From assembly GCA_944383455.1 (NCBI GenBank), contig CALWPP010000002.1:1-64000 (forward strand): a stretch of DNA of 64,000 nucleotides, in the 5' to 3' direction. Below the pieces are notes generated by a model. That model was not told where the DNA came from. It saw only the letters and a list, made by a program, of their open reading frames with translations, and ran no database searches. Numbering within the stretch: position 1 is the stretch's first letter; every line of letters starts with the position of its first letter. This DNA is from an uncultured Peptostreptococcaceae bacterium (lineage in GTDB: Bacteria > Bacillota > Clostridia > Peptostreptococcales > Peptostreptococcaceae). Shown piece by piece: positions 55,861 through 64,000 of the stretch. A program made the translations under genes and the position numbers.

Positions 55861-56929
55861 TATCAATAGTTAAGCCGCAACTACAACTATAAACTCTATC
55901 TGATAGTTTTAAATCTTTTTTAATCTCTCCACATTGGCTACAAGTCTTTGATGATGGATAAAATCTATCTGCTATTATTAATTCAATTCCTATTAATTTA
56001 CACTTGTACTCAATTTGTCGTCTAAATTCATATAAACATTGCTTTCTTATAGTATCAGATAAATGTTTATTTTTCATCATTCCTTTGATATTTAAATCCT
56101 CTATTACAACTCTATATGGCTTGGTTTTCACTATACTTGTTGTAGTTTGATGAAGATAGTTATTTCTTATATTAGCCAATCTTCTATGGATTTGTTGTAT
56201 CTTTCTTTCAAGTTTTATAATATTTTTAGTTTTGACATACTCCTTTCCTTTTTTATTTTGTTCATACTTTCTACTTACTTGTCTTTGTAATCTTTTCAGT
56301 CTTTTTTCAATCTTTCTAACTACATAAGTTTTATTAATATTCTTATAAACTTTGCCATCAGAACATACTGCTAATTCCTTTAAGCCTACATCTATACCTA
56401 ATGATACATTTGTTAATTCTTCTTTAATTTCTTCTTGTTCTATACCTACTGACAAATACCAATATTTATTGTCATAACTTATTCTTGGATTACTATATTT
56501 TACTCCAATAGGTAATTGTTCATTAGTTTTAATCCATCCTACTTTTTCGATATTAACTAATTTATTATCTTTGACTTTAAGCTTGACATTATCGTTATAA
56601 AATGACTTTTTACTTCTTCTTTTGCTCTTAAATCGCGGCTTATCTGATAATCCTTTGAAAAACCTTTGATATGCATTACAAGCATCTTTTACTGCTTGTT
56701 TTGATACATTATTAGATACTTCATATAACCAGCTTAACTCTGATTTTTTTAATTGAGTTATCTCTTTTCTAAGAACTCCATCGGATATAAATTTCCCACC
56801 ATTTTTATAATTTTCTTCTTGTTTTACAAGTGTCCAATTATATATAAATCTTGCAGTTCCTACTGCTTTCCATAGTTTCTGCTCTTGAAGTTTATTTGGA
56901 TATAATCTAACTTTCTTCGCAAGTATCAT
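55814..56929 (-). CDS. tnpB: TnpB RNA-guided nuclease (IS605 OrfB family)
   Basis: 371 residues, full length. N-terminal OrfB/WED-like part (1-150), RuvC-type catalytic aspartate D180 (SLGIDVG), glutamate E277 (VIEDLN) and the DRD at 356-358, with the zinc ribbon C330, C333, C349, C351 between. All residues for DNA cleavage are present, so it is probably active. It overlaps tnpA's end by 23 nt. Confidence 0.92.
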   Translation of the reverse strand: MILAKKVRLYPNKLQEQKLWKAVGTARFIYNWTLVKQEENYKNGGKFISDGVLRKEITQLKKSELSWLYEVSNNVSKQAVKDACNAYQRFFKGLSDKPRFKSKRRSKKSFYNDNVKLKVKDNKLVNIEKVGWIKTNEQLPIGVKYSNPRISYDNKYWYLSVGIEQEEIKEELTNVSLGIDVGLKELAVCSDGKVYKNINKTYVVRKIEKRLKRLQRQVSRKYEQNKKGKEYVKTKNIIKLERKIQQIHRRLANIRNNYLHQTTTSIVKTKPYRVVIEDLNIKGMMKNKHLSDTIRKQCLYEFRRQIEYKCKLIGIELIIADRFYPSSKTCSQCGEIKKDLKLSDRVYSCSCGLTIDRDLNASINLSNYELA

Positions 56930-57533
56930 CCTCTATCAACTCCTTAATCATTTCCTTAGCTTTATTAGCTCTTTTACCTTGAAGTCTACAACTAAATACA
57001 GTAATTATTTGAATTAAATCTTCTACTAATTCTTGTTCGTCTGTTTTTTCAGTATTATCAATAATTTCAATAGTAGTTCCATATTTATTACAAAGATTTT
57101 CTATTAATTCATATCCAAATCTAATTAGCCTATCCTTGTAAAGAACTACAACTTTATCTACTTCTGAGTTAGTAATCATATCTATTAATTGATTTAATCC
57201 TTTTTTATTATAGTTAATCCCACTTCCAATATCTGTTATAATTTCAAATTGATAACCTTTTGCGAACATATACATTTCAATATTTTCTACTTGTCTTTGT
57301 AGGTCATCTTTTTGTTTATGTGAACTAACTCTACAATAACCAATAATTTTCTTATTTAGTTTATATTTAGGCTTTAAACCTAAAAAATGATTAAGTTGTT
57401 CTTGAGAATAATACCTTGTTCCACCTTCTGTTGTATGATGTGGTTTTAAAGTTCCTTTTTTATCCCAATTTCTAAGTGTCTGAACAGTTTTACCTATTTT
57501 ATCTGCGAATTCTCCTATTGAGTAATATTTCAT
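56907..57533 (-). CDS. tnpA: IS607-family serine transposase TnpA
   Basis: 208 residues. MerR-like helix-turn-helix (1-50) with YSIGEFADKIGKTVQTLRNWD, then a serine-recombinase catalytic domain with YCRVSSHKQ (S70 nucleophile), and DRLIRFG. Moves the element without target duplication. GAGGTGA 7 nt before the ATG. Complete, not frameshifted. Confidence 0.92.
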   Translation of the reverse strand: MKYYSIGEFADKIGKTVQTLRNWDKKGTLKPHHTTEGGTRYYSQEQLNHFLGLKPKYKLNKKIIGYCRVSSHKQKDDLQRQVENIEMYMFAKGYQFEIITDIGSGINYNKKGLNQLIDMITNSEVDKVVVLYKDRLIRFGYELIENLCNKYGTTIEIIDNTEKTDEQELVEDLIQIITVFSCRLQGKRANKAKEMIKELIEDDTCEES

Positions 57534-57648
57534 TTACTTATCACCTCAATAGTATTTTAATATAATCTATAAAAATATACAATATTTTTATAGATTTTTA
57601 TATATTTTTATTAACTGTACTTACCCTCCTAAAATAACGTTTTATTTT

Positions 57649-57677
57649 ATTATATATTTTATATCGTTTTATATCAA
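57649..57677 (-). promoter_or_regulatory. Original ROK kinase promoter, now ahead of the IS
   Basis: Minus-strand TTGATA (57672-57677), 17 bp, TATAAT (57649-57654), then AGGAGG (57625-57630) right at the IS boundary. It would transcribe tnpA, tnpB and then the ROK gene. Confidence 0.7.
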
Positions 57678-57691
57678 ATATTATTTCGTTT

Positions 57692-57798
57692 TGCTAGTTA
57701 AATAAAATTATTGAAAATATCAGAGTTATGCTATATAAATTTTCGTGTATTTAAAATTAGATACAGTAATTTCAATATATTAAACAAAATAACTAGCA
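57692..57798. repeat. Palindromic element, copy 3
   Basis: Outer arms TGCTAGTTA (57692-57700) and TAACTAGCA (57790-57798) pair perfectly; inner AAATTATTG pairs with CAGTAATTT (one G-U). The right side AGTAATTTCAATATAT and ACTAGCACAATA follow copy 1 closely. Central part diverged. It fills the gap between the IS-side promoter and spo0M. Confidence 0.6.
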
Positions 57799-57855
57799 CA
57801 ATAGATTATAATTATGTTGTATAATAAAGATATAAATTTTAAGGGGGTTAATGCT

Positions 57856-58629
57856 ATGAGCATTTTTAAAAAAGGACTTGCAAATATTTTTGGGATAGGT
57901 GGAACTAAAATTGATACAGTTTTAGTTAATAATAATGTTTCGCCTGGTGATATTGTTAATTGCAAAGTAAATATTTATGGTGGTGAAGTTAGTCAATATA
58001 TAGATAAAGTTATTTTAAAACTAAACACTACATACAAAAAGGAAATTGATGATTCAAATATTAATGTTGAAAAAACAATTCAAGAGTTTTACATTAAAAT
58101 ATATAAAACTATTAACCCAAATGAAAATATTAGTATTCCTTTTTCATTTAAGCTAGACTATAATTGTCCTATTTCAAAAGGTAATTCAAGAACTGTTTTA
58201 AAAACTAGACTTGATATAGAAAATGCAGTTGATAGTTCTGATGGAGACGCTTTAAGTGTAGTTCCTAGTAAGTATATGCAAAATATTTTTGATTCGATAA
58301 AAAATATTGGATTTAGAATAAGAGAAATAGAAACAATAGAAAGTAGCTATAAACTTAGTAAAAAAGGATTTGTTCAAGAATTTGAATATGACCCTACTAA
58401 TACTTTCAGAGGAAAACTTGATGAACTTGAAGTTATTTTTAATAATGACGAAAATGGAATTAAATTATATCTACAAATAGATAGAAAAGCAAAATGCTTT
58501 ATGAGCTTAATATCAGAGGCTTTATCACTTGATGAAAGTTTTGTATCTATTTATTTTAACAACTCTGAACTTGAAGATAGTAACTACATAAAAGATAAAC
58601 TTTATAATTTAATAATTAATCATTCATAA
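57856..58629 (+). CDS. spo0M: Sporulation control protein Spo0M
   Basis: 257 residues from the ATG at 57856 (GGGGG at 57843-57847; the frame stays open upstream). Arrestin-like beta fold: FKKGLANIFGIGGTKIDT opening and VNIYGGEVSQYIDKV. In Bacillus it tunes sporulation and cell-shape control. Palindromic element copy 3 lies 57 nt upstream, with a TATAAT 8 nt from its end. Confidence 0.9.
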   Translation: MSIFKKGLANIFGIGGTKIDTVLVNNNVSPGDIVNCKVNIYGGEVSQYIDKVILKLNTTYKKEIDDSNINVEKTIQEFYIKIYKTINPNENISIPFSFKLDYNCPISKGNSRTVLKTRLDIENAVDSSDGDALSVVPSKYMQNIFDSIKNIGFRIREIETIESSYKLSKKGFVQEFEYDPTNTFRGKLDELEVIFNNDENGIKLYLQIDRKAKCFMSLISEALSLDESFVSIYFNNSELEDSNYIKDKLYNLIINHS

Positions 58630-58632
58630 AAT

Positions 58633-58666
58633 AAAACTCCTTTTGAAAAGTCAAAAGGAGTTTTTT
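58633..58666. terminator. Bidirectional terminator
   Basis: AAAACTCCTTTTGA / AAAG / TCAAAAGGAGTTTT between spo0M and convergent nrdG. Confidence 0.82.
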
Positions 58667-59155
58667 CTAACATACTAATGATATTTTATTTTTGGTTAGA
58701 GTTTCTTTAATATCTATAACCCTTTGATTATAAGAACCTCTCCACATAGGTGTTGGTGTACTTAAACTTTCAACAAATCTACCGTCAACCAAAACATCTA
58801 TATAATTTAAATGTTCTAAATCTTTTATTTCTTCGTAATTATATCCTGTATAGCACCAAATATTTTTGTTTGGATAAAATTTTTTTACATCCTTTAATAA
58901 TTGTAAAATTTCTTCTCTATTTATAGTTGATAAAGGATCTCCTCCACTTAGTGTAAGACCTGATACATAATCTTTTTCAAGTTCTTCAAATATTTCATTT
59001 TTTGCATATTCATCAAAAAGTATTCCACTTTCCTCATTCCAAGTTTGAGGATTATGACAATTAGTACAGTAATGCTCACAATGACTAACCCAAAGCACTA
59101 CTCTTATACCCTCTCCATTTTTTAAATCACATTTTGTGATATTATGATAATTCAT
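58667..59155 (-). CDS. nrdG: Anaerobic ribonucleotide reductase activase
   Basis: 162 residues. Radical-SAM cysteines C26-xxx-C30-xx-C33, then GGDPL. Generates the glycyl radical in NrdD. Begins 11 nt after the nrdD stop. Confidence 0.95.
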   Translation of the reverse strand: MNYHNITKCDLKNGEGIRVVLWVSHCEHYCTNCHNPQTWNEESGILFDEYAKNEIFEELEKDYVSGLTLSGGDPLSTINREEILQLLKDVKKFYPNKNIWCYTGYNYEEIKDLEHLNYIDVLVDGRFVESLSTPTPMWRGSYNQRVIDIKETLTKNKISLVC

Positions 59156-59166
59156 TTAATTCACCC

Positions 59167-61293
59167 TTACATAGAAACTCTATCTTTTATTTCATCCATT
59201 TTAGCTTTATTAAGCCTTGTATCTCCTTTTACTCTAGTATAACTTAAATAACCATTCATCCTATCTATTTTTGTTAGATTTTTACTTTTACAAACTGGAC
59301 ACTCTTCCATATTTTCTTCTTTATGTCCACAATCATCACAATAAGATAATGCTAAATTAATACCTTCATAAAATCCTAGCTTCATAGCTCGTCTTACTAA
59401 TGTTTTTATAGCTTCTTTATTGTATCCTATAGGATATCTTACATATTGAATCTTACCACCATTGAATAAATCCCAAAATCTTTTTTCTAAATCTTGTTTT
59501 TCAATAGGTGTAATATCTTCTGATACACTACAATGAAAACTATTTGATGTATAAGTTTTATCAGAAACACCTTCTATAATACCATACTTTTTTCTAAACT
59601 GCTCTATTTGAAGTCCACATAAACTCTCTGCTGGAGTTCCATAAATAGCATATAAATTTTTATCTTCTTTTTTAAATTCATTTATTTTATTATTTATATA
59701 CTGCATAACTTCCAAAGAAAACTTTCCGTCTTCTACTAATGATTTCTTATTATGAAGTTTTTGAAGTTCATTAAGACCTGTTATTCCAAAACTTGCTGTA
59801 AACGACTTTAAAAGTGGCTTTATTTTATCAGTTGGCTTTAAATTTCCACCTAAAAACCCGCCTTCACAATAAGCAAGAGGATTTGTTGATGCTTTCATAT
59901 TACCCAGATATTCATAAGTTTTTTTATGTATATTTCTTATCATTTCTAAGTAATAATCTAATACCTCATAAAAGTTCTTATTTTCAAGCTTTGCTTTTTG
60001 ATATATCATTATAAGGTTTAATGTTACAGCACCAATATTTGCTCTTCCTGTAAATATTGGTTTATCATTTTCATCTTTTTTATACATTCCACCTTCTTTA
60101 TACCACGGTGATAAAAAAGCTCTACATCCCATTGGAAAGACGATTTCTCCGTATTCTTTATACATAGATGGAACATATCCTTCACCTGTTAATGATAAAA
60201 AGTCTGGATACATACTTTTACTTGAACATTCTATTGCAAGTTCAAATAAATCTTCCATCTCTTTTCCTTCTCCATGAATATTTTCATCATATAAAAATAC
60301 CAACTTAGGAAATAAAACTTGTTTTTTCTTTCCCTTCTTTCCTTGCCCATTCATTCTAACTTTCAAAATAGCTTCGCAAACCATTTTTTCAAATTTATTT
60401 TTAGCAACACCAAATGCAAAAGTTGTAAATGGATAATCTCCACGGCTTGATGCTACTGAATTTAATTTATACTCAAGACCTTGAAGTCCTTGTTCTAAAT
60501 CTCTATTTGCTTTTTTTAAAGCTTTATCAAATAAAATTGATTCGTCAACTTCTCCATTTATTTCCTTTGCAAAGTCCATAAGCTCAATAAAATATTTTTT
60601 ATAAGACTTCTCAACATATGGTGCAAGTAAATCATCTATCTTACAAGACCATCCACCGTATTGCATTGATGCTGACATCATTATAATATCACCTAAAACA
60701 TCACAAGCTGTATCTATTGTTTTTGGCTCATTGTACCACATATTACCCATCTCAAATCCACCAGACATAACACTTTTTACATCAAACAAACAACAATTTA
60801 GCGTATCACGTCTTGCTGACATATCATGGATATAAATATAACCGTCTTTACAAGCCTTTTTTTCTTCAACATTTAAGAAAAACTTCTGATAAAGTTCTTT
60901 ATTTAATTCATTATAGATTAAACTTCTTTTAGTGGAAACTAGTGCACTATCTGTATTACTATTTTCCTTATCCCCTAAATACATTATTTTCTGAGCTTTT
61001 AAATATACTTCATCAAGCATACTAACAAAATCTTTTTTGTAATTTCTATACTCTCTATAACTTCTTGCAACTTCAGAGTTTACATTATCAAGAGCTTTTT
61101 CAACCAATTTATGAAGATTAGATACTTCTATTTCAGACTCTTTTTCACACATTTTTATTACATAATTACAAACTTTTTCACAATCTTTTTCTGATAATTT
61201 AACTAACACTCTTTCTGCACTTTTGTTTATTGCATTTATAATCTTATTTTTATCAAACATAACTTTTGTATTATCTTTTTTTATTACTTTCAT
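59167..61293 (-). CDS. nrdD: Anaerobic (class III) ribonucleoside-triphosphate reductase
   Basis: 708 residues. ATP-cone (3-90), large catalytic barrel, zinc site CDDCGH...CPVC (in the last 60 residues), and glycyl radical G681 in RMNGYLSYTR with the clade-specific sequence (N rather than C before the glycine). Makes dNTPs without oxygen. Follows the ATP-binding transporter gene by 9 nt, so it reads through from that operon. Confidence 0.95.
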   Translation of the reverse strand: MKVIKKDNTKVMFDKNKIINAINKSAERVLVKLSEKDCEKVCNYVIKMCEKESEIEVSNLHKLVEKALDNVNSEVARSYREYRNYKKDFVSMLDEVYLKAQKIMYLGDKENSNTDSALVSTKRSLIYNELNKELYQKFFLNVEEKKACKDGYIYIHDMSARRDTLNCCLFDVKSVMSGGFEMGNMWYNEPKTIDTACDVLGDIIMMSASMQYGGWSCKIDDLLAPYVEKSYKKYFIELMDFAKEINGEVDESILFDKALKKANRDLEQGLQGLEYKLNSVASSRGDYPFTTFAFGVAKNKFEKMVCEAILKVRMNGQGKKGKKKQVLFPKLVFLYDENIHGEGKEMEDLFELAIECSSKSMYPDFLSLTGEGYVPSMYKEYGEIVFPMGCRAFLSPWYKEGGMYKKDENDKPIFTGRANIGAVTLNLIMIYQKAKLENKNFYEVLDYYLEMIRNIHKKTYEYLGNMKASTNPLAYCEGGFLGGNLKPTDKIKPLLKSFTASFGITGLNELQKLHNKKSLVEDGKFSLEVMQYINNKINEFKKEDKNLYAIYGTPAESLCGLQIEQFRKKYGIIEGVSDKTYTSNSFHCSVSEDITPIEKQDLEKRFWDLFNGGKIQYVRYPIGYNKEAIKTLVRRAMKLGFYEGINLALSYCDDCGHKEENMEECPVCKSKNLTKIDRMNGYLSYTRVKGDTRLNKAKMDEIKDRVSM

Positions 61294-61302
61294 AAGTTCA
61301 CC

Positions 61303-62058
61303 CTATATCCATCTTTTTAGACATTCAATCATAAAATTTTTAACATCCATATCATAAATATTTTCTAAATTTTCATTGGAAAATACATCTTTGGATTTTC
61401 CATAATCAATTACTTCTCCATTATATAAAAGACAAACATCATCACTAAAATAATTTACTAGATTAAGGTCATGTAAAACTCCCACAACTATTTTATTATT
61501 ATGTTTTGTCCAAGTATTTATATAATCTAAAAGTTCTATTTGATGCTTTAAGTCAAGATGATTTGTTGGCTCATCAAGTAAAATAACGTCTGGATTTTGC
61601 GAAAAAGTCCTTGCTAAAAAAACTCTTTGAAGCTGTCCCCCAGATAAATTACTTATTAATTCATCTTTTTTATCAAGCAAACCAACATTATCAATACTTT
61701 CTAAAACTATATCTTTATCTTCTTTCGACAAATTTCCTAATATCCCTTTTGAATAAGCATACCTTCCGAGAGATACAGTTTCAAATACTGTATATGGAAA
61801 ATAAATATTTGTAATTTGACTCATAAGAGAGATTTTCGTTGATAATTCTTTCCTTGAAAAGTCTTTTATTTCTTTATTTTCATACTTTATACTGCCTTTA
61901 TATTCTAATAAATTTGCTATTGACTTTAAAAGAGTCGATTTACCACAACCATTAGGCCCTACAATTAAAAGGTTCTTCCCTTTTTCAACACTAAAGCTAA
62001 CATTTTTTACTATATAATCTTTATCATATTTACAATAAAGATTTTCTATTTGTAACAT
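61303..62058 (-). CDS. ABC transporter ATP-binding protein (FecE/BtuD type)
   Basis: 251 residues. Walker A GPNGCGKST (34-42), Q-loop, signature LSGGQLQR, Walker B VILLDEPTNHLDL and the H-loop. Powers the membrane subunit encoded just upstream. Third of the transporter operon. Confidence 0.93.
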   Translation of the reverse strand: MLQIENLYCKYDKDYIVKNVSFSVEKGKNLLIVGPNGCGKSTLLKSIANLLEYKGSIKYENKEIKDFSRKELSTKISLMSQITNIYFPYTVFETVSLGRYAYSKGILGNLSKEDKDIVLESIDNVGLLDKKDELISNLSGGQLQRVFLARTFSQNPDVILLDEPTNHLDLKHQIELLDYINTWTKHNNKIVVGVLHDLNLVNYFSDDVCLLYNGEVIDYGKSKDVFSNENLENIYDMDVKNFMIECLKRWI

Positions 62059-62064
62059 TTTATA

Positions 62065-63081
62065 TTATCCTTTCTTTTTTGAAAAATAAATGTATGCAAA
62101 AAAAGGCGCTCCTATTATAGCAGTTATTGCTCCTACTGGAAGTTCTGCTGGTGAAACTATAGTCCTTGCTACTAAATCTGCAACAACCATCAAACTCCCA
62201 CCAATAAAAAAAGATACAGGAATTACCAATATATGTTTTGATCCAAATATTTTTCTAGCTATATGAGGTGAAATCAAATCCACAAATCCAATAGTTCCAC
62301 TAACTGATACTGCACTTCCTGCAAGAATTGTTGAAAAAATAAAAAGTCTTTTCTTTACTTTAGTAGTATCAACACCTACTATTTTTGCTTGTTCTTCTCC
62401 AAAGGTTAAAATATCCATCTCTCTTACATAAAAAAGTATACCTATTGTGCTAAAAACAATAAATGGTATTAAAATATAAACATAATTCATCCCTTTCATA
62501 GCAAAACTTCCCATTTGCCATAAAGTTATAGTTTCTAAGCTTTCTCTAAAAAAAGACATTAAAACTGTTAGCATACCATTTATAAATAAAGAAAAAACCA
62601 TTCCTGCAAGTATTATTGTATTATTAGAAAATGTTTTATCTACCTTTGATGAAAAAATAAGCACTATATATATAGTAAGAAGACCTGATAAAAAACCAAC
62701 CACAGGAAACGTAAAATTTCCTAAAAAAGTTAAGTTAATACCAAATATAAGTACTAGTGATGCACCAAAAGATGCACCTGCAGAAATACCTAAAGTGTAG
62801 GGAGAAACTAATTCATTTTTTAGTACTGATTGAACTACAGCACCAGAAATTGATAGTGCACCTCCTACTAAAAACGCTAGTATAACTCTTGGTAATCTTA
62901 TATTTTCAACTATTGATATAGTTTTTGGTTCTATATTTTCTATGGGAAAATTAAATAAATTATTTAGCAGTATATAAAAAGTATCTTTTATACTTATATT
63001 GGAGCTTCCATTTGAAACTCCAATACAAATAATAAAAAATACTAATATTAATAAAAGTATTAATTTTTTAGTTTTGTCCAT
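62065..63081 (-). CDS. FecCD-family ABC permease (iron or cobalamin)
   Basis: 338 residues from the ATG at 63081, which overlaps the end of the binding-protein gene by 14 nt (a longer frame opens at 63114). About ten membrane segments; conserved PRVILAFLVGGALSISG near residue 64 and the GTIGFVDLISPH motif that contacts the ATPase. Imports siderophore-iron, haem or corrinoid. Confidence 0.92.
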   Translation of the reverse strand: MDKTKKLILLLILVFFIICIGVSNGSSNISIKDTFYILLNNLFNFPIENIEPKTISIVENIRLPRVILAFLVGGALSISGAVVQSVLKNELVSPYTLGISAGASFGASLVLIFGINLTFLGNFTFPVVGFLSGLLTIYIVLIFSSKVDKTFSNNTIILAGMVFSLFINGMLTVLMSFFRESLETITLWQMGSFAMKGMNYVYILIPFIVFSTIGILFYVREMDILTFGEEQAKIVGVDTTKVKKRLFIFSTILAGSAVSVSGTIGFVDLISPHIARKIFGSKHILVIPVSFFIGGSLMVVADLVARTIVSPAELPVGAITAIIGAPFFAYIYFSKKKG

Positions 63082-63982
63082 ATACTTCTGGATATATTGC
63101 TTTTGCCATCTCATTCAATGCTTTTATTATATTTTGAGATGGTCTTGATGATGAATTTTTATCTATAAGATAAACTTGTCCATTTTTTACTGCATTTATA
63201 TTTTCCCAACCTTTACGTGATTTAATTTCTTCAACTGGGTTTTCAACATAATTAACATTAGTTAATATAACGTCTGGATTTTTATCTAAAACGGCTTCTT
63301 CAGTAGGTGATATCCAAGCCTTTTCATCTGCAAACACATTTTTTGCCCCAACTAACTCTATCATTTCATTTAAAAATGTAGAATTACCAAAACTATATAA
63401 GTTTGGAGCAGGTCCTATTTCAAAGTAAACACTCTTTTTATTTTCTATTTTAGAAGCCTTTTCTTTTATTTTTTCTATTTCACTTTGCATAGAAGCTATT
63501 AACTTATCTCCTTCTGCTTCTTTATTTGTAAGACTAGCCATAAACTTTATATCTTCATAAATACCATTTATACTATCACTACTTGGTATATAAAATACAC
63601 TTATACCAGCTTCTTCAATAAGTTCAAATGGAGAATCATTTTCACCACTTTTATTATGACCTGATGCTATTATCATATCTGGTTCAAGCGCTATTATAGC
63701 TTCTGCATCTGGATTTGAAAAGTCCACATACTCTATATCACTTGGAACCCCTTCTACATCTTTTGAATATTTATCAACTGCTACTAGTTTATCAGCTAGT
63801 CCAAGTTCTACTAAAACTTCTGTGTTTGATGGTGCTGTTGAAATTATCCTTTCCATTTTCTCAGGAACAACAACATCATTTCCTTCTCTATCTTTTACTG
63901 TTGTTTGCTCTTTTGTACATCCTGTTATAGTTAGTATAAAAACTAAAAATAATGATGCAAATAATAATACCTTTTTTCTCAT
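63068..63982 (-). CDS. ABC substrate-binding lipoprotein (FecB/BtuF type)
   Basis: 304 residues. Lipobox TITGC with C22; two-lobed periplasmic-binding fold joined by one long helix. RIISTAPSNTEVLVELGLADKLVAVD near residue 44 and EALD/ISPTEEAVL later fit the corrinoid/siderophore group; ligand not predictable. Its 5' region reaches the window edge, so any riboswitch or Fur box cannot be seen. Confidence 0.9.
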   Translation of the reverse strand: MRKKVLLFASLFLVFILTITGCTKEQTTVKDREGNDVVVPEKMERIISTAPSNTEVLVELGLADKLVAVDKYSKDVEGVPSDIEYVDFSNPDAEAIIALEPDMIIASGHNKSGENDSPFELIEEAGISVFYIPSSDSINGIYEDIKFMASLTNKEAEGDKLIASMQSEIEKIKEKASKIENKKSVYFEIGPAPNLYSFGNSTFLNEMIELVGAKNVFADEKAWISPTEEAVLDKNPDVILTNVNYVENPVEEIKSRKGWENINAVKNGQVYLIDKNSSSRPSQNIIKALNEMAKAIYPEVYGQN

Positions 63983-64000
63983 CTTTTCCTCCTAATGTTT

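Larger units (their letters stand above)
55647..57624 (-). mobile_element. IS607-type element (tnpA + tnpB)
   Basis: About 1978 bp from GGG at 55645-55647 to GGG at 57624-57626. Carries a serine-transposase gene and a TnpB gene in the element's own orientation, with no terminal inverted repeats, as IS607 lacks them. Subterminal AATCTATAAA-ATATA-type repeats occur at both ends (55656-55672; 57562-57595). The ends fit insertion at a G-G step, IS607's habit. Confidence 0.75.

Noticed and set aside
54707..57624. CRISPR or phage origin of the tnpB region
   Set aside because: No repeat-spacer array or phage genes; tnpA and tnpB together are the ordinary IS607 arrangement.

Overview
The window is a chromosomal segment of a very AT-rich, anaerobic, low-GC Gram-positive bacterium. 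Gene content and order fit the Peptostreptococcaceae, near Clostridioides difficile: iscR-iscS-nifU-mnmA, alaS-ireB-ruvX-yrzB-type, fur, RNase J, dacF, scpA-scpB, class III ribonucleotide reductase NrdDG, Spo0M and a PdaA-type deacetylase. The last two suggest a spore former. The genus is inference. I saw no tRNA, rRNA, CRISPR array or phage.

Layout. 0.1-7 kb: a degenerate MoaC-like protein, aspartate 4-decarboxylase, a lysine-rich membrane protein with a cysteine-less thioredoxin-like domain, the feoA-feoB-small Cys-rich iron operon and a divergent cyclophilin lipoprotein with a Fur-box-like site between them. 7-17 kb: membrane protein, NAD kinase, probable pseudokinase, a 29-codon aldo/keto reductase remnant, VanW protein, amino-acid permease, lipid kinase, RNA methyltransferase, orphan histidine kinase. 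17-31 kb: CorA, Sel1/TPR protein, AI-2E-type permease, NUDIX, two polysaccharide deacetylases, RNase H, PHP-type hydrolase, chemoreceptor, asparaginase. 31-35 kb: a redox cluster ending in an ArsC/Spx-family gene whose active-site cysteine codon is an in-frame TGA followed by a bSECIS-like hairpin, hence a probable selenoprotein. 35-54 kb: conserved housekeeping (ScpAB, M50 protease, DacF, RNase J, Fur, RuvX, IreB, AlaRS, MnmA, Fe-S assembly, Pcp with its membrane partners). 54-58 kb: a ROK kinase gene whose ribosome-binding site appears to have been split from its start codon by an IS607-type element carrying tnpA and tnpB. 58-64 kb: Spo0M and a minus-strand run of an FecBCD/BtuFCD-type transporter followed by nrdD-nrdG.

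The least explained signals are (i) the in-frame TGA of the ArsC/Spx gene and its association with two flavin/Fe-S oxidoreductase genes; (ii) a family of about 105-bp imperfect palindromes, three copies seen, each upstream of a plus-strand gene (permease, chemoreceptor, spo0M), with at least one compensatory base-pair change; (iii) several proteins keeping a fold while losing its catalytic residues (MoaC-like, thioredoxin-like, kinase-like).

Iron and redox link much of the window: FeoAB, Fur, IscR/IscS/NifU, a possible iron or corrinoid importer, and the oxygen-sensitive glycyl-radical and radical-SAM enzymes NrdD, NrdG and the TIGR01212-type protein.
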